A stretch of 64,000 nucleotides of DNA from Sphingosinicella ginsenosidimutans (GCF_007995055.1 NZ_VOQQ01000001.1:186001-250000), one strand, 5' to 3'; positions 35,710 to 44,844 are shown, counted from the first letter of the stretch. Numbers and translations: made by a program. The notes: generated from the sequence alone by a model not told the origin.

Positions 35710-38703
35710 CTAGAAGTTGATCCTGGCGCCCATCGTAAAGCGGCGTCCGATCGTGTCATAGAGATAGCCGTTGGTCTGCGTCGGCAGCGTCGAGGCGCGG
35801 CTCGGATCGATCGGCGGATCGACGTCGAACAGATTTTCGACCGTGCCGAAGATCTGAAGCCCGCTCAGGCTCCCGCTGAAATCGTGGCGGAGCGTGAGAT
35901 CGGTGTAGAACCGGCCGCTGATGTGATTGTCGTTGATATAGGTGATCGGCTGGCCCGGCGCGTTGTATCGGCCGGTGTTGAACGTGTTGTCGTAATTGCC
36001 GCCGCCGACATAGCGCCCCTGGAGATAGGCGGTGAAGCCGCGATTGGCATAGGTCGCGCTGATCGTGCCGCTCCAGTGCGGGATGCCGTAGATGCCGCTG
36101 CTGCCGCTGGCCGGCGCGCCGACCTCGCCCGCCTTGTCGATCGCAGGCACGCCGGGGCCCTGCGACAGCGAATATTTGTCGACATAGTTGAGCAGGCCGC
36201 GAAGCGTGAGATTGCCGTTCAGGCCCGATGAGATCGCGCTCAGCGACGTCCGGTAGGACGCCTCGAAATCGATCCCGCGCTGGTGGATTTCCTGCCCGTT
36301 GAAATAGGTCGTGTTGATGCCGGTGATGACCCCGGTGGGCGAGTTGTTGGCGCGGGTGATCAGGCTGCAATAATCCTGCAGGCCGTTGAAGCAGTTGTTC
36401 ACCACGTCCTGCGCGACAAGCAGCACGATCGCATCGTGGATCTTGATGTCATAGGCATCGATCGACGCGCTGAAGCCGCTGGATCCGCGCGGGCGGAAGA
36501 CGATGCCCGCGGTCCAGGTGTCGGCCCGCTCCGGCGTCAGGTTCGGATTGCCCTGATCGAAGCGCGCCGTCGCGAAGGCGGCGTTGCCGAGGAACGGATC
36601 GGTGATCGTCGTCCCCTGCTGCCGGCTGGGGGAGAGGAGCTCGACGATATTGGGCGCGCGGATGTCGCGCGAGCGGGTGGCGCGAAGGCGAAGTTCGTTG
36701 ACCGGATCCCACACCAGCCCGACCTTCCAGCTGCTGACGCCGCCGCTGGTGCTGTAGTCGGTATAGCGATAGGCGCCGTTGAGCTCGGCCGAGCCGATCG
36801 CCGAATGATCGAGCAGCGGCAGGTTGAGCTCGGCGAACACCTCCTTGACGTTGTAGCCGCCGTCGAGTGGCTGGAAATTGCCGAAGGCGCCGAGCCCGCG
36901 ATTGGGCGAGTTGGCGGAGCTTGGCAGGCCGCGAATGCCGGCCGCGGTCTGCGCGATATAATCCGCGGGCAGGGTCTGAGAGAGCGGATCGGACGTCACC
37001 GTCGTGTTGATCCGGCGATATTCGGCGCCGAACGCGACCGAGATCGGTCCCGCCCAGCCCTGGGCCAGATCGCCGGAGATGTTGGCCTGGACCGATTGCT
37101 GGCGGATGGCCTGCTTGAACCACGCCTCGAAGAAGATGTAGTCGAGCGCCTCGGGCGAATTCTGCGACAGCGGGATGAAGGGGTTGATCGGCACGCAGCC
37201 GTTGGTCGGATTGGTCAGCGACGTGCGGCAGACGATCGATCCGATCGCGAAGCCGGAGCTGCCGACATTCTGCGGCGTCACCGTGACCGAGTCTGCCGCA
37301 TTGTAGACGTTGACCTGGTTGATGTTGTTGAGCAGCCGCCGCTGGTAGGTGGAACGGCCGTTCTGGTAGGTCACGTCCCAGCGCCAGCGATGGCTTCCGG
37401 CCATGAAGTCGCCGCGCGCGCCGGCGGTGAACTCCCAGTTCGTGCCGGTGTCGTCGATCTGCGATCCGCCGACATCCAGGTTGAACTTGCTGAGCGGGAA
37501 GGAAGCGAGGCCGCCAACGTTCAATCCGGCCGGAATGAATGGATTGCCGGCAAAGATCGTGAAGTTCTGGCTGGTGATCTGGGTGAGCGACGGCGCGTCC
37601 TGATAGCCGTGCGACCCCGACACGAACAGCTCGACATGATCGGTGACGTCGAAGCTCGCCTGAAGGAATTCGACGTTGCGGCGCAGCGGCAGCGACAGCG
37701 CGGCGATATTGCCGGACCACACGCCGTCCCCGCCCTGCATGAAGCCGGCGGTGCGCAGGTTGCCGCCGACGAAGGGCACCGGCTGTCCGTTGATGAACTG
37801 CGTATTGGCGAGCGGTCCGGAGGTGATGAGGCCGCCGGGCGTGCCGCTCGCCACCGTCGCGTCGGGCGCGATGATGAAGGTCGGGTTGTCCGGAGACGCC
37901 GGGTTGTTCGCGTTCACCGCCGGATTGGTGAGCGGGAGATAGTGGCCGGTCGTCCAGCCGCGCTGGGGCGAGGGATAGACCGCGCCGCGATTATAATATT
38001 CGGCGCTGCCGATGATGTGCAGCCGATTGTCGAGCAGGTGGACGCCGAAGGCCGCGCCGAGCCGTTGGCTCGCCCCGTCGCCTCGGCTGGAGACACCGGC
38101 GCTGCCTTCCACCCGGAAGCCGCGGAAATTGCGGTTGAGAATGAAGTTCACGACGCCGGACACCGCGTCCGATCCATAGGCCGCCGATGCGCCGCCGGTG
38201 ACGACGTCGACGCGCTGGATCAGCATTTGCGGCAGCATGTTGATGTCCGGCGCGCTGCCGGTATTGGCCGGGGTCAGTCGATGCCCGTCGAGCAGGACGA
38301 GCGTCCGGTTGACGCCGAGGCCGCGCAGGTTGAGCTGCGAGATCGCGCCCTGGTTGCCGGACGAGACCTGCCCGCCCTGCGGATTGCTCGAGAGGCGCAA
38401 CGCCGGCAGCGGCGCGAGGCTCTGGCTGAGCGATCCGGGCGACGACAGGGTAAGCTGATCGCCCGACACGGTGGTGACCGGGGTCGGCTGGGTATAGCCG
38501 TTCGCCTGGATGCGGGTGCCGGTGACGACGATGGCCGTGGCGGAATCCTCGCTGTTCGCCTCCACGGGCGGCGCGGCTGGCGCGTCCTGCGGAGCCTGCG
38601 CCTCCTGCGCATGAGCGGCGGTCGCGGCGAGCATGAGCGCAAGCGCGGGCACGGATGCGCAGGCCCTGAACCCGGTCCGGATATCTCCCTTGGCGATCGT
38701 CAT
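35710..38703 (-). CDS. Large TonB-dependent receptor
   Basis: Outer-membrane receptor of 997 residues. The signal peptide ends near AHAQ, followed by a Pro/Ala-rich linker, a TonB box and plug start (AIVVTGTRIQANGYTQPTP), a plug with LNLRGLGVNRTLVLLDGHR, and a barrel closing in GARINF with terminal Phe. It belongs to the longer (about 1,000-residue) sphingomonad/xanthomonad receptor type used for carbohydrates and aromatics. ATG 38703 has GGAGAGGAAG just upstream. It is 29 bases after the ornithine cyclodeaminase-like gene. Confidence 0.92.
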   Translation of the reverse strand: MTIAKGDIRTGFRACASVPALALMLAATAAHAQEAQAPQDAPAAPPVEANSEDSATAIVVTGTRIQANGYTQPTPVTTVSGDQLTLSSPGSLSQSLAPLPALRLSSNPQGGQVSSGNQGAISQLNLRGLGVNRTLVLLDGHRLTPANTGSAPDINMLPQMLIQRVDVVTGGASAAYGSDAVSGVVNFILNRNFRGFRVEGSAGVSSRGDGASQRLGAAFGVHLLDNRLHIIGSAEYYNRGAVYPSPQRGWTTGHYLPLTNPAVNANNPASPDNPTFIIAPDATVASGTPGGLITSGPLANTQFINGQPVPFVGGNLRTAGFMQGGDGVWSGNIAALSLPLRRNVEFLQASFDVTDHVELFVSGSHGYQDAPSLTQITSQNFTIFAGNPFIPAGLNVGGLASFPLSKFNLDVGGSQIDDTGTNWEFTAGARGDFMAGSHRWRWDVTYQNGRSTYQRRLLNNINQVNVYNAADSVTVTPQNVGSSGFAIGSIVCRTSLTNPTNGCVPINPFIPLSQNSPEALDYIFFEAWFKQAIRQQSVQANISGDLAQGWAGPISVAFGAEYRRINTTVTSDPLSQTLPADYIAQTAAGIRGLPSSANSPNRGLGAFGNFQPLDGGYNVKEVFAELNLPLLDHSAIGSAELNGAYRYTDYSTSGGVSSWKVGLVWDPVNELRLRATRSRDIRAPNIVELLSPSRQQGTTITDPFLGNAAFATARFDQGNPNLTPERADTWTAGIVFRPRGSSGFSASIDAYDIKIHDAIVLLVAQDVVNNCFNGLQDYCSLITRANNSPTGVITGINTTYFNGQEIHQRGIDFEASYRTSLSAISSGLNGNLTLRGLLNYVDKYSLSQGPGVPAIDKAGEVGAPASGSSGIYGIPHWSGTISATYANRGFTAYLQGRYVGGGNYDNTFNTGRYNAPGQPITYINDNHISGRFYTDLTLRHDFSGSLSGLQIFGTVENLFDVDPPIDPSRASTLPTQTNGYLYDTIGRRFTMGARINF

Positions 38704-38732
38704 TCTTCCTCTCCTTGGATTCTTGTCTTTTG

Positions 38733-39722
38733 TCAGTGTCGCCGCGCGCTGCGCCATCGCGCGGTCGAGCGTCCCATCCGCTCGATCTCACGGCCAACGC
38801 CGCGCGCCACGGCGCGCTCGAAAATCAGGCTGGCAAGCGCGAGATCGGCGACCCCCATGCCGAGCGACTTGAACAGCGACACGTCGAGATCGGCCGGCCG
38901 CGGCCGGCCGGCGGCAACGATGTCGCTCAGGCTTCGCACCTCGTCCCAGCCGTCCGGCCCGGGCCCGAAGCGCTCGATGAACTCGGTCGAGATCGATTGC
39001 GCGTTGGCGATGTTGTCGACGACGACGAGGCCCGCGCGATCGAACAGGTCCTGATGGAATTCCGCGAAGCCGCGAAGGATCGCCCCGACGGCGTTGACAT
39101 GGACGCCGGTCGAAAGCGCGCTCGCCGGAAAGAAGGGCTCCCTGGCGCGGGTGACGATGGTCACGATCTGGGCGCCGTCGGTTGCCGCCTCGATGCTGCG
39201 CGCCTCTTCGACATCGAAGGTGAACAGGCTGGCGGCGCGCTCGACGAAGGCCCTGCGATTCTCCTCGGTCCGGCTGAACACCCGCAACCGCCGGATCGGG
39301 CGGACGGCGGCCACCGCCGCGACCTGCAGCATCGCCTGCTTGCCGGTGCCGACCAGCGCCATTTCATCGGCGATCGCGGGCGCCAGCCACTTCGTCGCGA
39401 CACCGGAGATCGCGGCGGTCCTCAGCTGGCTCATCACCGCCGATTCGATCACCGCCTCGACCACCCCGGTTTCGGTGTTGAACAGCGAGAAGATCGTGCC
39501 CGCCCCGTTGGGCGTGTGCAGCCATGTCTTGAAACCGGCGCGGCCCGCCGATGGCGCGAACGATCCGAGCGCGTGCATCGACCGGCGTTCCCACTGGCCG
39601 AGCGCCTTGGGGAGGCTCGTCGCCTCGCCTTTTGCCTCGAGCGCGAGCATCTTTTCCTCGGCCGCGATCGCATCTTCGAGGTCGATCAACTCGGAGACTT
39701 CGGGCTCAGAGATCCACAGCAT
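38733..39722 (-). CDS. Ornithine cyclodeaminase/mu-crystallin family protein
   Basis: NAD(P)-binding protein of 329 residues. It shows SQLRTAAISGVATKWLA, the Rossmann motif LVGTGKQAMLQVAAVAAVRP, VFSRTEENRRAF and GVHVNAVGA. Known members are ornithine cyclodeaminase, alanine dehydrogenase and ketimine reductase. Nothing here points to ornithine, so a role in reducing or deaminating a pathway intermediate is more likely. Its start overlaps the FAH-family gene by 17 bases, so translation is coupled. The C-terminus is Arg-rich. Confidence 0.82.
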   Translation of the reverse strand: MLWISEPEVSELIDLEDAIAAEEKMLALEAKGEATSLPKALGQWERRSMHALGSFAPSAGRAGFKTWLHTPNGAGTIFSLFNTETGVVEAVIESAVMSQLRTAAISGVATKWLAPAIADEMALVGTGKQAMLQVAAVAAVRPIRRLRVFSRTEENRRAFVERAASLFTFDVEEARSIEAATDGAQIVTIVTRAREPFFPASALSTGVHVNAVGAILRGFAEFHQDLFDRAGLVVVDNIANAQSISTEFIERFGPGPDGWDEVRSLSDIVAAGRPRPADLDVSLFKSLGMGVADLALASLIFERAVARGVGREIERMGRSTARWRSARRH

Positions 39723-40569
39723 CGGCGCCCCCCTTCTGCTCGTCGATGACGGGGGTGGTGAGCGTGCCGATCCCGGAAATCTCGACCTGGAAGACGTCGC
39801 CGGCCTTCATGAACAAGGGCGGCGTTCGCTTCATGCCGACGCCCGCCGGCGTCCCGGTCGCGATCACGTCGCCCGGCTTCAGGGTCGTGAAGCTGCTGAT
39901 ATAGGCGATGAGCTCGGGCACCGAGAAGATCAGCAGGCCGACCGAGCTGCGCTGCACCTCCTCGCCGTTCAGTCGGCCGACCAGCTCAAGCTGCGCCGGA
40001 TCGCCGATCTCATCGGCAGTGACCAGCCACGGGCCGAATGCGCCGCTACGATCGAAATTCTTGCCCGGCGTCGCCTGGTTGGTGTGACGCTGGAAATCGC
40101 GGACCGCATTGTCGGCGAAACAGGAATAGCCGGCGACATGATCCAGGGCGTCGGCAGCGGCAATGTGCCGCCCCGCCCGCCCGATCACCACGGCAAGCTC
40201 GGCCTCGAAATCGAACCGATCGGAAAGGAACGGCTTCACGATCGCCTCGCCGTCGCCGACCTGGGCATCGGGGAAGCGGACGAAGATCGCCGGATAAGGC
40301 GTCGCCTCGCGACCCGTTTCCTCGCGGTGGCTGCGATAATTGACGCCGATGGCCAGGATCTTTTCCGGGTTCGGGATCGGCGGGAGAAGCCGCGCCTCTT
40401 CGAGCGGCAGCGCATCCGACACCTGAACGAGCGCCGCGCGGATCGCATCGAGCCCATCGCCGAGCGCGGTCCGAAGGTCCGGCCAGACATGGTCGAGCGG
40501 CCACAATTGCTGACCGTCGACGACGCCCCAGCGCTGCGTTCCGGCGTGGAGGATGGTCGCAAGACGCAT
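39706..40569 (-). CDS. Fumarylacetoacetate hydrolase family protein
   Basis: A 287-residue member of the FAH superfamily, which includes fumarylpyruvate hydrolase and the HpaG isomerase/decarboxylase. It has ILAIGVNYRSHREETGREA, RFDFEAELAVVIGRAGRHI (metal-binding Glu pair), CFADNAVRDFQRHTNQATPG and VIATGTPAGVGM. In a gentisate-like route it would hydrolyse the ring-cleavage product; in a homoprotocatechuate-like route it would decarboxylate or isomerise. The presence of HpaH and HpcH downstream favours the second. It starts one base after the TetR stop. Confidence 0.86.
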   Translation of the reverse strand: MRLATILHAGTQRWGVVDGQQLWPLDHVWPDLRTALGDGLDAIRAALVQVSDALPLEEARLLPPIPNPEKILAIGVNYRSHREETGREATPYPAIFVRFPDAQVGDGEAIVKPFLSDRFDFEAELAVVIGRAGRHIAAADALDHVAGYSCFADNAVRDFQRHTNQATPGKNFDRSGAFGPWLVTADEIGDPAQLELVGRLNGEEVQRSSVGLLIFSVPELIAYISSFTTLKPGDVIATGTPAGVGMKRTPPLFMKAGDVFQVEISGIGTLTTPVIDEQKGGADAVDL

Positions 40570-40570
40570 G

Positions 40571-41209
40571 TCAGCGGGCCTCCGTCTCGACCAGCCGTTC
40601 CATGGCGTGGAGCGCCATGTCCGCGAGCTGGCGGCGCTCGGCGCCGAAATCGGTGCCCGCACGACCGGCGAGGAAGGCGATCGCCGATCCGCGCATCGTC
40701 GCCATCACGATGTGGAGGATCGTGTCGAGATCGCGCTGCGCGCAGCGGACGTCGCTGAACAGGTCGTGCCAGACCGATCCGATACCCTCGCGCACCAGCC
40801 GCATGCTCGCCTCGATCCGCCGGGCGAGCTCCGGATCGCCGGCGAGCACCACCCAGATGCTGAGACCGGCGCGGAACATCCGGCCCTGGAACACATCCCA
40901 ATAATGTTCGATCATCGCCTCGATCCGGCGGCGCAGCGGCGCCTGGCGCAACGCCTCCAGATCGAAGCGGAAATTGAGCTCGAGCGCGATCGCCTCCATG
41001 ATCGCGACCGTCAGATCCGCCTTCGATGCGAAATGATATTGGAGCGCCCCGCGCGAGACCTTGGCGCGGCGAGCGATGAGGCTGGTCGTGGCGCTCGCAT
41101 AGCCGACCTCCGCGACGACCTCGATCGCGGCCGCGACGAGCGCTTCACGCGTTGCGGTGCTGCGCTCGTCCTGCGTGCGGCGAGCGCGCTTCATCCCTGT
41201 TTTTTCCAT
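40571..41209 (-). CDS. TetR-family regulator
   Basis: A 212-residue regulator with the TetR N-terminal helix-turn-helix (LVAAAIEVVAEVGYASATTS, AKVSRGALQYHFASKADLT) and a helical ligand domain. ATG 41209 is preceded by GGAGAGGGAAG; a Met five codons later is less well placed. It is the first gene of a TetR-FAH-cyclodeaminase-receptor run, with a 206-base gap upstream that must hold its promoter. It may repress the whole lower-pathway run. Confidence 0.88.
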   Translation of the reverse strand: MEKTGMKRARRTQDERSTATREALVAAAIEVVAEVGYASATTSLIARRAKVSRGALQYHFASKADLTVAIMEAIALELNFRFDLEALRQAPLRRRIEAMIEHYWDVFQGRMFRAGLSIWVVLAGDPELARRIEASMRLVREGIGSVWHDLFSDVRCAQRDLDTILHIVMATMRGSAIAFLAGRAGTDFGAERRQLADMALHAMERLVETEAR

Positions 41210-41415
41210 CTTCCCTCTCCCCCCGGCGGGGTTCGGGATGCACTGTGCCGCGCAGTCCGGCCCGCCGAAGAGAAGAGCGTAGGAATCAATCGCTTGCCTG
41301 TCCACACGTTCAGGCCGGATGGAATGTATCTGCCCAGACCAGCGGCGCCGACGCGGCGGCACGCGGAGAGGCGCGGCGAGGCGCACGCCTTGGCGGGAAA
41401 TCACCCGGCCCGGCC

Positions 41416-42708
41416 TCACCATGTCGGCGCCTCTTCCTTGGCGCGGAGCGTGTCCTTGTCATAGCCGGCGACGCGCTCGTAGCTCGACGAAAGCTCCAGG
41501 ATCTCCTGCTCGCTGATGACGTCGCCGATCCGGCGGAAGGGCGCGTCGCCGGTGCGGACGGCCACCTCGCGAAGGATCGCGTCGGGCGGCGAGGTGCGGT
41601 TGGTCAAGACGACCTTGGCCGTGGCCGGCAGCCGCTCGGCCTCATAGCGGGCCAGCGCCTGGACCGGATCGCCGCCCTTGCCGAGCTCGCGAGAAAGAGC
41701 GACGCAATCGAGGATCGCCTGCGCCGATCCGTTTGCCCCGCGCGGATACATTGGATGCGCGGCATCGCCGAGCAGGCTGATCCGTCCGTGGCTCCAGCGC
41801 GGCAGCGGATCGCGGTCGACCATCGGATATTCAAGCACGCGCTCGGCATTGCGGCACATCTCCGGCACGTCGAGCCATCCGAAGCGCCAGTCGCGGACGC
41901 GGTCGATGAAATCGCCGATCTCGCCTGCCTGGTTCCAGTCCTGCTCGGCCGGATAATCGGCGGTGGCAACGTCCATGACCCAGTTGATGAGCTGGTTGCC
42001 CTGGCCGTCCACATTGTCGCGGATCGGATAGACGAGCAGCTTGGCGGTGTTGAGCCAGCCGATCCTGACCATGCTCGCCCCGGTCAGGAACGGCGCCTGG
42101 ACGGTCACGCCCCGCCACATGTTGATTCCCGAATAAAGGGGCGCGCCCTCATCGGGGAAGAATTGCCGGCGGACGACCGATTTCGTGCCGTCGCAGGCCA
42201 CCGCGATCGCGCCGCGCTGCGAGGGCCGATCCTTGAAATGGACGGTGACTCCGTCCTCGTCCTGCTCGACGCCAGTGCACGCCCAGCCGGTGCGCACGCG
42301 ATCCGGGCCGACGCGATCGATCACCGCCTTCAGCAGCGTATCGTGCAGGTCCGCCCGGTGGATCGAGAATTGCGGCCAGGGATAGCCGGCATATCGGCCC
42401 ACCGGCTCGCGATGGATGAACTGGCCGAAGCGATTGAAGAAGCAGGATTCGCGGGTGATGATGGCGTGCCGGGCCAGATCGGCCTCAAGCCCGAGCGCGA
42501 TCAGTTCGCGCGAGGCGTGGGGCAGGAGATTGATGCCGACGCCGACCTCGCGAAGCTCGGGAACGGCTTCATAGACGCGAAACGCAATGCCGGCGCGGTG
42601 GAGCATCAGAGCAAGCGTCAGGCCGCCGATGCCGCCGCCGATGATCACCACATCGGCCGCGCCGTTGTCATTGCCCGAATCCAGTCCGTTGCCCGTCACC
42701 CCGTTCAA
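41416..42708 (-). CDS. FAD-dependent aromatic monooxygenase (salicylate/3-hydroxybenzoate hydroxylase-like)
   Basis: Group A flavoprotein hydroxylase of about 430 residues. FAD sites are VVIIGGGIGGLTLALMLHRAG and ISLLGDAAHPMYPRGANGSA. VACDGTKSVVRRQFF is the second (DG) fingerprint. It would hydroxylate a phenolic ring with NAD(P)H and oxygen, preparing it for cleavage by the bicupin. There is no ATG; TTG 42708 with GGAGAGG seven bases upstream is preferred over GTG 42699. It lies between the LysR and TetR genes on the same strand. Confidence 0.85.
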   Translation of the reverse strand: MNGVTGNGLDSGNDNGAADVVIIGGGIGGLTLALMLHRAGIAFRVYEAVPELREVGVGINLLPHASRELIALGLEADLARHAIITRESCFFNRFGQFIHREPVGRYAGYPWPQFSIHRADLHDTLLKAVIDRVGPDRVRTGWACTGVEQDEDGVTVHFKDRPSQRGAIAVACDGTKSVVRRQFFPDEGAPLYSGINMWRGVTVQAPFLTGASMVRIGWLNTAKLLVYPIRDNVDGQGNQLINWVMDVATADYPAEQDWNQAGEIGDFIDRVRDWRFGWLDVPEMCRNAERVLEYPMVDRDPLPRWSHGRISLLGDAAHPMYPRGANGSAQAILDCVALSRELGKGGDPVQALARYEAERLPATAKVVLTNRTSPPDAILREVAVRTGDAPFRRIGDVISEQEILELSSSYERVAGYDKDTLRAKEEAPTW

Positions 42709-42808
42709 AACGCGATCCTCTCCACTCCGTCGTGATCTGCGGAAAGGATCGGCAGGCGGGCCCGGCCTGTCCAAGACAATTTCGTTTGAGCGCGCGCGGC
42801 GCCGGGGA

Positions 42809-43744
42809 TCAGTGGATGGCGTCGCCGGCGCGCGGCGCCATCAGCCCCTCGGGCAGCGCCTTTGGAAGGGTGCTGCGGATGCAGCGCAGCAGCGGCGCCT
42901 CGGCGACCTCGACGGCATCGTCGGACGCGGCGGCGCGGCGGCGGACGATCGAGAGCGTGCGCCTGATCTCCGGATCGATGATGCGCGCGGCGGAAATCTT
43001 GCGGGCGCGCAGGTCCTCCGCGATCGATCCCAGCGGGAGGATCGCGGCGCCCATGCCGTGGCTGACGAATTCCTTGAGCAGCGACAGGCTCTTGAGCTCA
43101 TGAACGATGCGCGGCCGAAGCCCGATCTTTTCCGCCTCGCGCTCCACGACGAAGCGGACCGAGGCCGGCATCGCGCTCATCACCAGATCGCGATCGAGCG
43201 CCTTGGCGAAGCGGATCGTCTCGTGCGGGCCGAAGGCGTCCGGGCCGCCGACAAGGTAAAGCGCCTGATCGAGCACCGGCTGCGATTCGAGCCCCTCCCC
43301 GCCCGGCGTCTGGAAGGTGAGCGCGAGATCGAGCGCGTTCGAGGCGACATATTCGACGAGCACATGGCTCGATTCCTCGAGCAGGTGGACCTCCGTCCCC
43401 GGCATCCAGCGCTGCGAGGCCGCGGGCAGGTTCACCGCAAGCAGCGAAGCCGCGCTCGGCGGCAGGCCGATGCGCAGCTCGCGGGGCCAGTGATGGGCGA
43501 GCCGCTCGCGCATCCGGCGATGGCCCTCGATCACTTCGCGCGCCCAGCGGCACACCTCATCGCCCTGGCCAGTGGTCGTGACGCCGCGCGCGTGGCGCAC
43601 GAAGAGCTGCGCGCCGAATTCATGTTCCATCCGCTTCAGGATCAGCCCGAGGGCCGGCTGGGCGATGTTGAGATCGCTGGCGGCGCGATTGATGCTGCCG
43701 ACCTCGCAGACGCGGATATAGCATTCGAGATCCCGAATGCGCAT
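42809..43744 (-). CDS. LysR-family regulator
   Basis: A 311-residue LysR regulator: winged helix at the N-terminus (MRIRDLECYIRVCEVGSINR, then LNIAQPALGLILKRMEHEFG) and a periplasmic-binding-like effector domain. Such proteins usually activate adjacent catabolic genes with an aromatic or organic-acid co-inducer. The start ATG 43744 is preceded by GGAGAGG. Downstream lies the monooxygenase gene, its likely target. A perfect 15-bp inverted repeat at 43840-43876 lies 96 bases upstream and may be its operator. Confidence 0.88.
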   Translation of the reverse strand: MRIRDLECYIRVCEVGSINRAASDLNIAQPALGLILKRMEHEFGAQLFVRHARGVTTTGQGDEVCRWAREVIEGHRRMRERLAHHWPRELRIGLPPSAASLLAVNLPAASQRWMPGTEVHLLEESSHVLVEYVASNALDLALTFQTPGGEGLESQPVLDQALYLVGGPDAFGPHETIRFAKALDRDLVMSAMPASVRFVVEREAEKIGLRPRIVHELKSLSLLKEFVSHGMGAAILPLGSIAEDLRARKISAARIIDPEIRRTLSIVRRRAAASDDAVEVAEAPLLRCIRSTLPKALPEGLMAPRAGDAIH

Positions 43745-43839
43745 CAGAGCCTCTCCATCACGGCCGGCATTGATGCCGTGGCCTGCCGCCATTGTCGCGC
43801 AGCCACGGCGGAAGATCGAGAGAAACTTTGGGCCGTATC

Positions 43840-43876
43840 GACGGCGAGCTAGACAATTTGCGTCTAGCTCGCCGTC
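43840..43876. repeat. Perfect 15-bp inverted repeat (operator or terminator) upstream of LysR gene
   Basis: Arms GACGGCGAGCTAGAC and GTCTAGCTCGCCGTC flank a seven-base AATTTGC loop. The right arm includes the stop codon of the class II aldolase-like gene. The position fits either a terminator hairpin for that gene, although no T-tract follows on the minus strand, or a LysR binding dyad. Confidence 0.6.
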
Positions 43877-44568
43877 CCCTCGCCCCCCTGGGCCCGGGCG
43901 GCGAAATAGTCCCAGGCCCGATCGAGGACATGCCCGGCCACATGGGCCTCTTCCGACAGGCGCGCCTCCGCCTCGCTCAGCGCCTTGCAGGCGCCGAGGC
44001 TCGCCGCCTGAAGCTGGGCAGCGGCGTTCATGTGGAGGAAGATCGACCGAAGCACCGCTTCCTTGAGCGACCGGCCGGTGACCACCGCGCCATGGCCGCG
44101 CATCAGCGCGCAATTCCCTTCGCCCAGTCGCCGGGCGAGGTCCGCGCCCTGTTCGATCGTCCGGACGAGAAGGTCGGTCTCACCGAAACGGTCGGCAATA
44201 TCCCATTTGGGAACGCTGGGGCCGATCATGCCGGCGACATGGATCACCGGCACCAAAGGCCGGTCGACGATGGTGAAGGGCAGGATCTGCGCCGCATGGC
44301 TGTGGACGATAGAGCCGACATCCTCCCGCGCCGCATAGATGGCGGCATGGATCATCCGCTCGACATAGCCGGCGCGGGTGTCGCCGTTCAGCGGGGTCCC
44401 GTTGAAATCATATTCGATGAAATCCTCGGAAGAGACCAAAGCCGGACTGCGCGAGCGGGCGAGGAGGAAAGTCCTCTCTCCCGGGCAGCGCAGGCTCACA
44501 TGCCCATAGGCATCGACAATCCCCTCATGGGCCAGAATCCGGTTCGCGAGAACCAACTCGTCATGCAT
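43864..44568 (-). CDS. Class II aldolase/adducin family protein
   Basis: A 234-residue Zn-dependent aldolase-like protein. HDELVLANRILAHEGIVDAY, GHVSLRC, MIHAAIYAAREDVGSIVHSH (His ligands), LMRGHGAVVTG and a C-terminal helix are as in the L-fuculose-phosphate aldolase fold. In aromatic clusters such proteins act as decarboxylases or aldolases on hydroxylated intermediates; the substrate is not readable here. ATG 44568 is chosen because the family begins near this point; an upstream TTG frame is open but lacks a site. It is the first gene of the minus-strand catabolic series. Confidence 0.82.
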   Translation of the reverse strand: MHDELVLANRILAHEGIVDAYGHVSLRCPGERTFLLARSRSPALVSSEDFIEYDFNGTPLNGDTRAGYVERMIHAAIYAAREDVGSIVHSHAAQILPFTIVDRPLVPVIHVAGMIGPSVPKWDIADRFGETDLLVRTIEQGADLARRLGEGNCALMRGHGAVVTGRSLKEAVLRSIFLHMNAAAQLQAASLGACKALSEAEARLSEEAHVAGHVLDRAWDYFAARAQGGEGTAS

Positions 44569-44693
44569 TCGCGATGCCCTTCGTTGCGGCCCATCGTTTC
44601 CCCGATGGCGAGTCTCCGCCAAGGCTTTTTTTATTGAGCTGGGAAGGCGTCGGCCTCGATCAGCACCGACCGAAGATCACAAGACACCCGCGC

Positions 44694-44768
44694 TGGCTGG
44701 GGCGGCAGGATTCGAACCTGCGAATGCCGGTACCAAAAACCGGTGCCTTACCACTTGGCGACGCCCCA
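44694..44768 (-). tRNA. tRNA-Gln (anticodon TTG)
   Basis: A 75-base cloverleaf on the minus strand. The acceptor TGGGGCG pairs with CGCCCCA and is followed by G and an encoded CCA. The anticodon stem CCGGT/ACCGG holds the loop TTTTGGT, giving TTG. The T-arm has GGTTCGAATCC. The accessory catabolic block ends immediately to its left, which fits a tRNA-bordered insertion site, but no duplicated tRNA end was found. Confidence 0.95.
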
Positions 44769-44844
44769 GCAGGCGGTGAAGGGCGGGCTTATAGCCTTGC
44801 CCGCAATCCTGGGAAGGGGGAGATTCCCCTCTCCGTCCGCGGTT

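Noticed and set aside
36283..39054. A 923-codon plus-strand frame opposite the second TonB receptor
   Set aside because: Composition is typical of a shadow frame, and the receptor on the minus strand has plug, barrel and signal peptide.
44569..44770. tRNA-Gln as a proven integration site for the catabolic block
   Set aside because: No integrase gene, no direct repeat of the tRNA 3' end and no insertion sequence were found at either border; only position supports it.
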